The notes below the pieces were generated by a model that was given only the letters and a program-made list of their open reading frames with translations, was not told the origin of the DNA and did no database searches. 64,000 bases of DNA, from NCBI GenBank assembly GCA_039602395.1, contig JBCNJP010000023.1, positions 92,458,030 to 92,522,029 on the forward strand. The letters are read 5' to 3'. Below are positions 39,353 to 49,668 of this stretch, in pieces. A program made the translations under genes and the position numbers. Source of the stretch: Deinandra increscens subsp. villosa. Lineage: Eukaryota > Streptophyta > Magnoliopsida > Asterales > Asteraceae. How positions within the stretch are numbered: position 1 is the first letter of the stretch; each line of letters begins with the position of its first letter.

Positions 39353-42300
39353 ATGGGGGTAATCACGGCGGCAATCGGCGATGGGGTGTTGACTTTCATG
39401 TGGGTTTTCTGTGCTTCCACCCTCGGAGCCGCTACTTCCGTCATCGCCACGGCGGCCGGAGTTAAAGGTACGGCGTCGATTCTGATCACAATCGGACTCG
39501 TATTCATCCTTTTGTTCGTTTTTGGAATTGTTGGAAGTGCACTTGGTGGTGCGAGTTTCAATCCCACCGGAACTGCTTCCTTCTACGCCGCCGGTCTCGG
39601 CCGTGATACCCTCGTCTCCGCCGCCGTCCGGTTTCCGGCTCAGGTAATTCGTGAAATCTGAGTTTAGGTTAAGGTTTTTGGGATCATGATTTTGGAAGTT
39701 ATATTGCTAATTTAATGGTACTAAAATTAGGGTTTTGATTGTGTTTTTTGTGAATGTAAGATGCTGTAGATCACTTGAGATTCTGAATTAGTGATTATTT
39801 TGACTTGAGATTGAGATGATGACATGATTTATTCCTAGGAATTGAAACAAACAAAGATATACACACTAAAACCCTGAATCCACTCACACACAAAAAAAAG
39901 TTGGGATTGCTTTAAGCTCAAAAATGCTATTGGGAAAAGAGTTTTTAAAAAAGTGTTTAGATTAGCTTTTGTGGTGAGAAAAAACAATAAGTGCTTGTTT
40001 GGGATTGCTTATTTTTTTAGCTTATTAGCTTATTAGCTTTTTGAAAAGCTAATAAGTTAAGTCTTGTTTTTTATAAAGCTAATAAGTTAAGTCTTGTTTT
40101 TTATAAAGTGTTTGTCTTAGCTTTTATATGTAAAATGACTAAGAGGTTATGTGGGAATAAGGTTATGTGAGATAAGGTTAAATGAGGTAATTATGGTAAT
40201 TGTACCATTAAAAAACCAAAAGCATTTAAAAAAACCATGTTTTTTTGGCTTTTTGAAATGGCTTATTGAACTCTTTACAAAAAGTTAAAACAAAAGGTGC
40301 TTATGACTACTAAACACTCATTTTGACTTATTGGCTTTTTGAAAAGCCAACAAGTCAATTTGAAAAGCAATCCCAAACACCCACTAAGTATGAAGAAGGT
40401 GGAATGAGGGTAAACCTTACATATTCAACATAGGACAAAGAGGCTGGTTTTAGAGAGAACCCTACTCGATATTATCATAGGAATTGAGGAATGATTAAAA
40501 CTAACTAAGGAATTTCAAGAGATAGGAAAGAAAGATTTGAGGGGTTTGGTTCATGACTCTTTTAAATTGATTGGAAATTGTCAAAAGGAATTTGAATATG
40601 TTTGAATAAGGAAGAAATGGATTTTGAATTGAAATTTGTAAAGTTAGATTGGATAAAATAATCATGATTGGCTTGGGATTTTGTTAAAGAAGATGGAATG
40701 TGGTGGTGGTGGTGGTGACAAGAATGGTGGTCGTGACGGTGGTGAGGGAAGGAGAGATTTTTAGTTCCTTTGGTTGAATTCCTTCCCGAGTCGGATGTTT
40801 CTCTAGAAGCAACCTCTTTATCTCGTGAGATAGAGTTAAGGTGTGTCTTTGTCTCACCCTTCTCGGACGCTACTTTGAGTGGGATTTTGTCGGGGTATGT
40901 TTGCTTGGTGAATTCCTTTACTTGATAGAAGTTGTGCGAATTCATTCATATTCCAATTCATTCATATTCCAATTCATTGTCCAGGCAAACATGTTATCCT
41001 TGATTCCAATGACAATGGACTCTGAGAATAGATTTAAGATTTCAGTTCCATTGAATATTTGAATTCGAAAGAACCAAACCCCTCCTTAGGTTCAATTGCT
41101 TTAATTGGATTTCACAATTGAGCAATTATAAGAGAATCGAGTGAGAAATTGCTTTCACACACTAAAACTAGTGATCTTATTACGAAGCTAACTATATATA
41201 GGAACCAAAGTGTATTTAACCTAATGGTATCTTGGTGTAATAGTTGGTGCCCCCTCCCCTATGGTCCACGGGTCGTGGGTTCATGTCCTGCTGGGGACTT
41301 TAGAGTAGAATTAGGAGTAGATTAGATGGGTGTGAGTTGCCGTTCAAAGAAACTATTTATAGGAAAAATAGGTCTCATTCCAAGTTTCCAACTAATTTTA
41401 AAGAAATTAGATCTCCATGTTGTGTGCCATCTTTTGAAAAGGCTCATATTAGATAATTAGTTGATTAAATGTGGATAATGTTAAGTAAATATATAAATTT
41501 TGTATCATTTAAGATCTCTCATGATGTTAAAATTACATAAATCATATCAATTTGGAATTGAAAATCATCAAGTTTGACTCTTAAAGATCAAAGTTTGTAT
41601 CTTTTCCAAATTTAGCAATTTTGTTAGTTATTACAACTTACACCAAGAAATAATCTTTGGCTTTCCAAGTCAAGATCTGAAACATCATGAAACAAATATC
41701 AAGTTCATGTGTTCTTGACAGGCACTAGGGGCGGTTGGTGGTGCATTGGCGATTGTCGAATTGATGCCATCAGAATACAAACACATGCTCGGTGGACCCT
41801 ATCTAAAAGTTGACTTGCATACGGGTGCTATTGCGGAGGGAGTGTTGACTTTTGTGATGTCGTTTTTGGTCCTCTACATCATCCTCAAGGGTCCTAAAAA
41901 TCAGTTATTGAAAAATCTGATGCTCTCCATGTCAATCGTGACTATGGTTGTTGCTGGTTCCAGTTATACTGGCCCCTCGATGAATCCCGCCAATGTAAGT
42001 ACTACTATTTCTCTCCTTTTATCACAAGTTCCATCTAATAGTAAGCTTATCAACCCACGAAAAATGGACGGGTTGGGTGAGTTGGGTAACGGGTCAAAAC
42101 ATGTGTTGGGTTGACCCAAAGCATTTCTTGCCCCATTTTTATAACTTCACATTAAGATTAGAGGTGTAAACGAGCCGAGCCAGAGCTTGTCTAGGCTCGA
42201 GCACGGCTCGTTTAAATTTAACAGAGCTCGAGCTGGGCTCGATTCAAGCTTTATTTTTAAAGCTCGAGCTCGGCTCGTGAAGGCTCGTTTATTATTAATT

Positions 42301-42965
42301 ATTATTTTTTATATATTTTTATAATTAATTTGTATATATTTAGTTTTTATATAGAAAATAATACATATTATTACTTCTTTTATTATAACTTTATATATAA
42401 TAATCATTATTTTTTAATATATATTTAAAAACTTATATAAATAAAAGCTCGTTAAGGCTCACGAGCCGGCTCGAGCTCGAGCTCGTTTATTAAATGAGCC
42501 ATATTTCAAAGCTCGAGCTCGTTAAGGCTCGGCTCGTTTCGAGCTTTTTATCGAGTCGCGAGTAGCTCACGAGCGGTTCGGCTCATTTACACCCCTAATT
42601 AAGATCAAATAATTTGAATAATATTTTAATTGTTCAAACTTCGAATAAAAGATTTAGGAGGTTGTATGCATTAAATATACACTTTCAGCCAGTTTGACAT
42701 GTTTTCTTTCGAGCTAATCGATCCATTTGTAAGTCGCCAACTCTATCTTACACGACTTTGATCGTTTAAATATGGTTTTTTTAATTCTTTCGTGCAGGCA
42801 TTTGGCTGGGCGTATGTTAATAATCGACACAATACGTGGGATCACTTTCTTGTTTACTGGATCTGTCCGTTTATAGGTGCAATATTCGCGGGTTGGGTTT
42901 TCAGAGTGTTTTTCCCTCTTCCCCTACCGTCGAAGAAGAAGAAGCCGGCTCGAAAACAAGAGTGA
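39353..42965 (+). CDS. SIP1: Small basic intrinsic protein aquaporin SIP1
   Basis: Three exons, 39353-39643, 41722-41994 and 42798-42965, all in phase 0 with GT/AG borders, give 243 residues, the usual SIP1 size. The first pore motif is NPT (GGASFNPTGT) rather than NPA and the second is NPA (PSMNPAN), the known SIP1 pattern. Six hydrophobic segments are visible, and the C-terminus is very basic (PSKKKKPARKQE), which gives the family its name. SIP1 proteins sit mainly in the ER membrane and can conduct water. The first intron is 2.1 kb and holds two MITEs and a SINE; the second holds a hAT MITE. Confidence 0.95.
39991..40384. mobile_element. Tourist-like MITE in SIP1 intron 1 (TSD TAA)
   Basis: Ends gtgcttgtttgggattgctt and (other strand) gtgggtgtttgggattgctt, with taa on both sides (39988-39990 and 40385-40387). 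Same family as 9924-10368. Confidence 0.8.
40539..41084. mobile_element. MITE-like element in SIP1 intron 1
   Basis: Inverted ends gaggggtttggttc and gaaccaaacccctc. The middle has inverted gaatttgaatatg / attcatattccaattc phrases. No TSD was assigned. Confidence 0.55.
41204..41350 (+). mobile_element. SINE in SIP1 intron 1
   Basis: Box-A-like ttggtgtaatagttggtgcc and box-B-like gtgggttcatgtcc lie in a 147-bp element ending gccgttcaaaga. Flanks aactatatatagga (41190-41203) and aactatttatagga (41351-41364) match at 13 of 14 bases. It has a relative at 54571-54705. Confidence 0.7.
42159..42597. mobile_element. hAT MITE in SIP1 intron 2, perfect 8-bp TSD
   Basis: attaagat flanks both ends exactly (42151-42158 and 42598-42605). 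The ends are tagaggtgtaaacgagcc and (other strand) taggggtgtaaatgagcc. The arms are repeats of gagctcggctcgtt around an AT-rich core. It is the better-preserved relative of 2290-3130. Confidence 0.9.
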
Positions 42966-44028
42966 ATATTCTCTCTTCTTGGTAACATATTATTGTTCAA
43001 GACTTGTTTTTATTCAGAAATTATGAATATAATTGTGATTTCATCTATTTGAGCATACAAATGCTTTGTATTATGATTTTAGCATATTATATATTGTAGT
43101 TTTCATGTCTTTCATGCATTTCTTGACTTTTCTTGGTGCAAAGCTATATAAACTACATGAGTCTTTTTCGCATATGATTTGAGATTTGTCAATCGAACAT
43201 ACTACGCGAACAAGGTGATACTGAGATCGTTCATAAACCGATGAAACCAATCAAACTGCTCAAAACGTTGAAAGCTGGTCGGTTTCACCGGATTGAGATC
43301 CAAATGGTTTGGTTTTCGTGGTTTCACGGGTTTAATGGTCCGGTCCATTTTGAAACCTAGTAACGGCCATGTAAACCGCGGTTCGGTCGGTTTTGAAACC
43401 TAGAAACGGCATATAAACCAAACCGGCCACAAAAACCTTTATTATTCGTATCATTTTGAAATTTTTAATACAAAATAATGTTTCTGGCAAGAAATTAAAA
43501 AAAAAAATTTGTCCAAACCATCAAGCATTAGGCTTGTATGAGTTAGTTAACAGTTGCATGTTCGAGCTTTATGGGGGGCAGTTTTACCCGTTAGGAGATT
43601 TTCGAGTTGGACTTGAAACGTTAGGGACGGTTGAAATCCCATTACAGGAGACTTAGAAAAACGCTTTTAAAAAAGTTACTAGTTTGGCCTAGAATTTTCT
43701 TCCAAACTAGTAAAATTGAACAATAAGATACGCAAACAAAAATATACACATGACCATGAGTTGACTTCACTTATATCATACCAACATGTTTTTTCCCCTA
43801 CTGGTGAACCGTTTGCATAACAAGGTTTTTCCTCGAACGTATTAACTAATGGGCTTGGGCATCGAAGACTGCATTTTGCCATCAGGCTTTTTCGGTTTGG
43901 GTATCATTTAGCTGCCCGTTAAAAAAAAATATAATTATACATACCACTGAATTGACGATAATGTCCTGGAGTACATGGCAAATTCAAAACAGGCCCATGC
44001 GAAACCTAAAAGACTCGGTGAACTAGTC
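42966..44028. other. SIP1 3' flank; no certain gene
   Basis: 43250-43440 has ggtcggttt/aaccgg motifs and a loose tandem of ttttgaaacctagtaacggc, like other hAT relics here. The 66-codon frame at 43456-43656 (CMFELYGGQFYPLGDFRV) looks coding-like but matches nothing I recognise. Confidence 0.35.
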
Positions 44029-44043
44029 CTAAACTTGGAGATT

Positions 44044-44296
44044 TTTTTTGGAACGGCATCGATCAGGCGACTTTGGTCTCACGTGTAAACCTACCCTTGC
44101 GGGGCTATGTCCAAGGTCGATTACTCGGACCTCCGTGAGAACCAAGACACCCCCTCCTGAAGCTTTCTCCTGGCAGAAACCCCCTCCTGAAACAACATGG
44201 GGTAAAACTGCCTCCCCTTGGATTAGAACTTGGGTCACATAGTAACCAAAGCCCTAAGAGCCAAGGGGGTAACCACTAAGACAAGTCCTAGTGGTT
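44044..44296 (-). mobile_element. SINE, minus strand, 15-bp TSD
   Basis: ctaaacttggagatt flanks both ends (44029-44043 and 44297-44311). On the minus strand box-A-like ttgtcttagtggttacccc and box-B-like cccaagttctaatcc stand near the 5' end, and the 3' end is a short A-tail (tttttttt on the plus strand at 44042-44049). Confidence 0.8.
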
Positions 44297-44416
44297 CTAA
44301 ACTTGGAGATTAAGGTGCTGTATTTTAGGAGTACTTGGGAGTTGGGAGTAGCCGGTTTCTTTTTACTTTTATAGTGCATTTAGTGTTGTTTTATCTATTT
44401 AAATTGCGCTATAATT

Positions 44417-44757
44417 ACCAATGGCGTCTAGTGGAGTTGGTTGAGGCTTTGGCTTGTGTTCCTAGGGACCCAAGTTCTATCCTCACTAATGACATTATTT
44501 GTCCATTGGTATGGAGGCCAATGATAGGAGATCCGGGGAGACCCGGATTCGATCCTTGAGGCGACCGGGTTTTACCGTTAATTCGTCGTCGTGCCTACGG
44601 GCGGGCGGGTTAGCGGGTTTTCCCCCGGAACTGGAGTCACATGGACGCTTAAGGGCTCCGTACGGCTGGGTTGGGCCAGCTGGCGGTGGCCTTTAGCCAT
44701 TGGGTCACTCCGTACGAAGTACCTGGGTTTATTCTATTCGTTGGCCGTTCAAAAAAA
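44417..44757 (+). mobile_element. SINE with 16-bp TSD, possibly dimeric
   Basis: aaattgcgctataatt flanks both ends (44401-44416 and 44758-44773). Two tRNA-like promoter regions occur in sequence: ctagtggagttggttgagg with caagttctatcc, then ttggtatggaggcc with ggattcgatccttgagg. This suggests a dimer or one SINE inserted in another. The 3' end is gccgttcaaaaaaa. The body (gtcgtgcctacgggcgggcg) also occurs in the copy at 47265-47490. Confidence 0.8.
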
Positions 44758-44773
44758 AAATTGCGCTATAATT

Positions 44774-45483
44774 TCCCTTTGAATTCAAGCAAAGAAAATT
44801 GTCTCAATTTCTGTTCATCTCTTCCCTAAGGGTTAACCTATCACCATTTTTGAAAACTTTTTTTCTAAAACTTAAATCCAAACAAACATCAATCTGTAAC
44901 ATAAAACTACACAACGATCAAAAAATCAACAAAATTTTTGCCCTCTTCTTCTGTCATCATTCCATTTATATATGTATTTTTTACTTTATATAATAAGGTC
45001 CTGTTTTTTATTTCGTCTAGGACCCCAAATTTTTTGTAAGTTCTCGAAGCCGCCCCGGATATTAAATAACTTTCAAGAAAAGATAAACCCAAAAGTGTAG
45101 TGATGATGATAAGGAATTTCATATCCCTAAAACAAGTGGTCGGTTGAGTTAAAGCTGTAAAGTATTATATGTTTTATTTTACTTTAAGTATGCTTAATCT
45201 CATATGTTGTTGTAAAGTGGCCTCAAAACCCTACGAATCGCATCATAATTGTCATTTGTCCCCATGCTTTTCACTTTTAAGTTTTAACAATAGAAATTTA
45301 CATTTGGTTTCTTTATTTAAAAAGTTAAGGTCAAATGATTAAGAAATAACATAACAAGATAATATTTTTTTTAAGGGTTCCTTTTTTTTTTAAACGACGT
45401 TTGGAACTACTCCCCAAATCTCCAATACCCGAGTGAGACTTCCTGAGACGGGATTGTAACCGGTCATACTGATTTTGACACTC
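44774..45483. other. No gene seen
   Basis: AT-rich spacer. The phrase gggattgtaaccggtcat at about 45452 may be part of an old SINE. Confidence 0.3.
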
Positions 45484-45486
45484 TAA

Positions 45487-46357
45487 GGGTTTGTTTGGTA
45501 TGAGGTAATGGAATGGACAGAGGAATAGAATGGATGATGGAATGGAATGGACGGATGAATGAAATGAGTCATTACCATTCCATTATCATGTTTGGTTAAT
45601 CTATAAGAATGGAATACAATAATTTAAATATGACCAAAATAGCCTCTCTCGAAGTAAAGTAAAAAAGATTTATATAATTATATATCTATTATATATATTT
45701 ATCATTATGAATTCACCGTTAAGAAAAAATAAATATATCTATCGATAAAAATAAAGAAAATATTAAAATAATGATAATACAAATATGAATAAATGAGGAT
45801 GGGCGTCATCTTCCTCTGGTTAACCTAAATTCGAGTAACAATCTCATAAATTTTACAAAGAATTCCAAAACTTCAGGATCCGATTTTGTAATACAAAAAT
45901 GATATACTTCATAATAAAGAGAATAATTAGACTTCATAAGAAACTAATTTCACATTAGCGATGATATCCTTAAATTGAAAAGCATGCGTATGAAATGTTA
46001 GTAATTGATGTCAATGGTGTCGTTCTAAAAAAATAAAAATAAAAAATTGATGCCTATGGTCATGAATAAGCACAAATTAATCCGATTTTTTAGATGTTTT
46101 GCCAAAAAAAGATGAGCGATGGTTTAGAAAATGAAGTGATTAGGTCAAGGGCAAAATTGAGAACAAGAGGGATGAGGGGATGGAATGAAAAAAAAGCAGG
46201 GGGGTACGATGGAATGATTTCGATGGATTTAGAGGGAATGGGAATGCAAGTGTAATAACTCATTCCATTCCTTTCACCAACCAAACAATCCATATTTTCA
46301 TTACCCTTGAATGAGTTATTCCATTCCTTCCTTCATTACCCCATACCAAACACTACC
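45487..46357. mobile_element. Tourist-like element with GGAATGG arms (TSD TAA)
   Basis: Ends gggtttgtttggtatgaggt and (other strand) ggtagtgtttggtatggggt, with taa on both sides (45484-45486 and 46358-46360). Subterminal ggaatggaatgg and its inverse recur. It is 871 bp without a recognisable transposase. Confidence 0.75.
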
Positions 46358-46363
46358 TAAGTT

Positions 46364-46500
46364 TGCCTCACCCAAGAACACCATCACAAGGAGGAAACTC
46401 ACCACTTGAGAAAAACTCCCTTGAGTCAGGTTTGAACTTGAGACCTTAAAGTCCCCAAGCTCTAACATTCATCCCCATACCATTGGGACAAATGCCCCTT
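46364..46500 (-). mobile_element. SINE-like sequence, minus strand
   Basis: On the minus strand ttgtcccaatggtatgggg (box-A-like) and ctcaagttcaaacctg (box-B-like) are correctly ordered. A related fragment with ttgtcccaatggtatcttgg lies at 48251-48325. No TSD found. Confidence 0.4.
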
Positions 46501-47264
46501 GGTTTAACGTTCCTAATATATACATCAAACTAAATAATACCATTCAGACGGTAAAAACCAACCTTTCAAAAAAAGGAAAAAAATAATCGAACGGTAAAAA
46601 CCATTCCACCTGTTTATACACGATATGAACTGTTTAACAAAAAAAATACACTATGTAATTATATTTTTTTTAAATAATTATTTTTAATATTTCAGGGTTT
46701 ATTACTTAATTATTTTTAATATTTCAGGGTTTATTACGATATGAACTGTTTAAATGAGTGGATTTCACTTGTGTTAATCGTGTCGTTTCTAACATGTTTA
46801 ACACGATAAGACACGAATTGCCAGCCCCAATAAACGTTAAAGAAATTAAAAATTAATTAAGTTAAATGGAAGATTAATAAAATTTGGGTACTACTTACTA
46901 TTTTTGTGAAGTTGACTTAAATGGAACCAATAATGAACTTTTTTCCTAACAATTATCTCTATGTTAGAAATCCATTTATGTTCCAAATTTTCAATCTTAT
47001 AAAGAGAAATAAAATTAGAAAATGTTTAAAAAGTGAGCTGAATGAAAGATATATAAACCATGGCTACTATTTAGTTCACATTTTCCTCAAGTTAAAGAAA
47101 AATTATAAAACTTGAATTTTAATTGATTTCTTTCTTCACAATTATAATGTGTTAAACTTTGAAAAAATAATCGAACTAAATAGATATTTTCCTTTCAGGT
47201 TTAAAAACCATAGTTTTTTCTATTTTTAATGGTCAACAAACGAAAACTGCTCATATATCTCGTA
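46501..47264. other. No gene seen; short tandem duplication
   Basis: At 46676-46738 the stretch attatttttaatatttcagg plus gtttattac occurs twice in a row. The rest is AT-rich spacer with short frames lacking a domain. Confidence 0.35.
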
Positions 47265-47490
47265 CAGGATGACAAGGTCACCGCCAGCTGACCTAACCCA
47301 GCCGTACGAAAACCTTAAACGCCTAATGTTACACCAGCTCGGGAAAAAACCCGCTAACCCGCCCGCCCGTAGGCACGACGACGAATTAACAGTAAAACCC
47401 GGTTACCTCAAGCATTGAACCTGGGTTCCCCCAGGTCTCCTATCACTAACCAGCATGCCTCTGACTAGTTGAGCTGAACATTATTAACGT
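47265..47490 (-). mobile_element. SINE copy, minus strand
   Basis: On the minus strand it shares gtcgtcgtgcctacgggcgg and the following ggttagcgggtttt with the SINE at 44417-44757, preceded by a box-B-like acccaggttcaatgcttgagg. It is more diverged than that copy, and a TSD was not resolved. Confidence 0.65.
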
Positions 47491-48009
47491 TTAAACCCGT
47501 GGTTGATGTGTCTTATTTATTTATTTTTTCCAAAATACAAATGTTAAAGAAAGAAAGAAAATGGTGACAGCCTAGATACGTTAACATCTGCCGGATCAAA
47601 CCGAATTCGATTCAATGCATAATATCCAAGTGGAGCATTACATTTGAGAAAGCAAGTTGGTTGCATGTTTTACTTGGAAAAGGCTTCTCTATACTTTAAC
47701 CATACTTTTTCTCACGGAATAATAATTATGATAAATAAAAGAAATAACCAAAGTACTTTTTAATTTTAAAATACTCATTACATACGTGCAGACAATATAG
47801 ATATTTTTTTTTTTGAACAGCAAAAATGTAGACAATATAGATGGTCATGCAATTGACGTGAATTCCACAGGGTATCATTTTTTATAACAGGAAATTCACG
47901 CACCACCTATTCTTATTCGCTATAGAAGAAAACTCTATTAAACACCTTGTAATACTGGGAGTTTTTTTTATGGCTCCTAATCTTATACTAGATCCACCAA
48001 ACTTATCCA
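47491..48009. other. No gene seen
   Basis: AT-rich spacer ending at the Harbinger-type MITE. A repeated gacaatatagat phrase flanks a T-run at about 47790-47840. Confidence 0.3.
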
Positions 48010-48012
48010 TAA

Positions 48013-48247
48013 GACTATCTGTAGTGGGTTTGAAAGGGCTTGAAATTGCCCTTTCACACCCCTTAGCGCCCCTCACCCCACTACGGTGGGGCGTGAAAGG
48101 GCTTGAAAATTGAAAAATGGTTGAGGGGCGTGGTATTCTTCACGCTAGAATTGAGGCTTGAAAGAGGGCTTGAAATAATTTTTACCACTACACCATATAA
48201 GGAGGGGATTGAAAAGGGCATGAAAACTCATACCATTACACATAGCC
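48013..48247. mobile_element. Harbinger-type MITE, 235 bp (TSD TAA)
   Basis: Ends gactatctgtagtggg and (other strand) ggctatgtgtaatgg, with taa outside both (48010-48012 and 48248-48250). An internal caccccactacggtgggg palindrome and the (g)taatgg / gtagtgg ends match the style of the 23395-24391 element, of which it may be a short derivative. Confidence 0.75.
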
Positions 48248-48250
48248 TAA

Positions 48251-48325
48251 CTGGATTTGAACTATCAACCTTCAAAAGAGGGAGTACCTATTACACCACC
48301 AAGATACCATTGGGACAAATGTACT
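48251..48325 (-). mobile_element. SINE fragment cut by a MITE
   Basis: On the minus strand ttgtcccaatggtatcttgg and gatagttcaaatccag are box-A-like and box-B-like. The Harbinger MITE at 48013 truncates it on one side and the MULE MITE at 48335 lies on the other. Confidence 0.4.
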
Positions 48326-48334
48326 TTAATTACA

Positions 48335-48642
48335 GGAAAGTTGGATTTTATTTATCCAAGTTATTACTATTTGGCCGATATTAATCCCAATTAAGAAATT
48401 GGCCTACATTAATCCCAATTATCATAGTGTTGGAATTCGCTGGTCCTCCGTTAGTTTTTTGTTAACTCTGTTAGATTTTGGTGATGCCACGTCAGCAAAA
48501 TATAAACGGAGTTAAACAAAAACTAACAACAATCCAATGAATTCCAACACCATGATAATTGGGATTAATGTAGGCCAATTTCTTAATTGGGATTGATATC
48601 GACCAACTAGTAATAACTTGGATTAATAAAATTCAATTTTCC
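48335..48642. mobile_element. MULE-type MITE, perfect 9-bp TSD
   Basis: ttaattaca flanks both ends (48326-48334 and 48643-48651). The element is palindromic: ggaaagttggattttattta at the left, with its inverse at the right. The centre includes tccgttagttttttgttaac and tgatgccacgtcagcaaaat. Same family as 55925-56229. Confidence 0.9.
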
Positions 48643-48652
48643 TTAATTACAA

Positions 48653-49110
48653 CTAGATTTTACAACGCGCATTGCCATGGGGATAATGCGGGCACACAAA
48701 ACAATTGAATTGCTATAACGTTATGTAAAGAAGACGGAAATAAAAAATTATGAAATGCCCCAAACACTACACTGTAGTTGCATTGCTATAACGCATGTAA
48801 AGAAGACGAAAATAAAAACTAATTAGTAACGACGTTAAAATTAGATGACAAATGCTTAATGTATTGAGTCTACTACCTAAAAATTAGGTTACACGACTGT
48901 ATACATTACACCACCAACTTATATGTTAAATCCATTACATTTTTGAAAAAATTAGAAGAAAAGAAAAGTAAACCCGACGCGGCACATAAAACAATTGTAT
49001 GTATAACAATATATAAGAAAATTGAGATACGAAAGACTGTATAACAACGTTAAAATTAAAAACAAACGCTAAAAGCATTGAGCTTAGGATGTAGAAATTT
49101 ATGGTACACG
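48653..49110 (-). mobile_element. Helitron-like 3' end with degenerate internal repeats
   Basis: On the minus strand the sequence ends CGCATT-loop-AATGCG (hairpin at 48668-48690), about ten bases and then CTAG (48656-48653) followed by T. This is the standard Helitron 3' terminus. Upstream (higher coordinates) three loose copies of a block with attgctataacg, gtaaagaagacg and aacgttaaaatt follow. The 5' TC end was not found, so the extent is a guess. Confidence 0.5.
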
Positions 49111-49534
49111 ACTATAAAAAAATTGCTTATAAGATTAAAAAATGTCTTAAAGTGCTAAAGACATAAAAAAATAGAAAAAGAAATGTTAAAGACAAAAAAG
49201 AAAAAAATAAGAATTGAAGTGAATATACATGTAAGCAAAACACCTTAATCAATACTAATAACAAAATTAATGTATAATATAATATTAATAATTAATTACT
49301 AATGACAAATTACTATTCACCTTAAGTGGAAATTATATAGAAGGATAATACACTTAGGTTGTCATTAGTTGTAAATGTAAGCTATCTTATAGGTTTAGCT
49401 TCTAGTCCTAGGTAGCCCACTTTAGTGGTGGATAACATGTCACTTTTAAAAAAATTGAAAAAAGAGCATAAAGAAAAAAGATGAGCCGACAGCATGTGAG
49501 CATATGTACATGAATGTAACCCCTTTATCTCATT
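49111..49534. other. Expansin upstream region; no gene
   Basis: AT-rich, runs into the promoter of the expansin gene. Confidence 0.4.
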
Positions 49535-49543
49535 TATAAATAG
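49535..49543 (+). promoter_or_regulatory. TATA box of the expansin gene
   Basis: tataaatag lies 126 bp before the ATG at 49669. Confidence 0.55.
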
Positions 49544-49668
49544 TCTCATTCCTCCCATGTACATCTTCATACTCACTTCTCAACATCAAAGTTTGACTTC
49601 ACAAAGATTTGGCATCTCTTCACTAAAAAGGTCAATTCAATTCATTAGTTTAATTTGCAAGTTCAAAA

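Noticed and set aside
43456..43656. 66-codon frame with CMFELYGGQFYPLGDFRV
   Set aside because: It looks like a piece of a protein, but I cannot match it to a family and the first third is low complexity. Possibly a gene fragment.
43679..44242. Frames around 43700-44240
   Set aside because: The second part is a SINE with TSD; the first has no domain.
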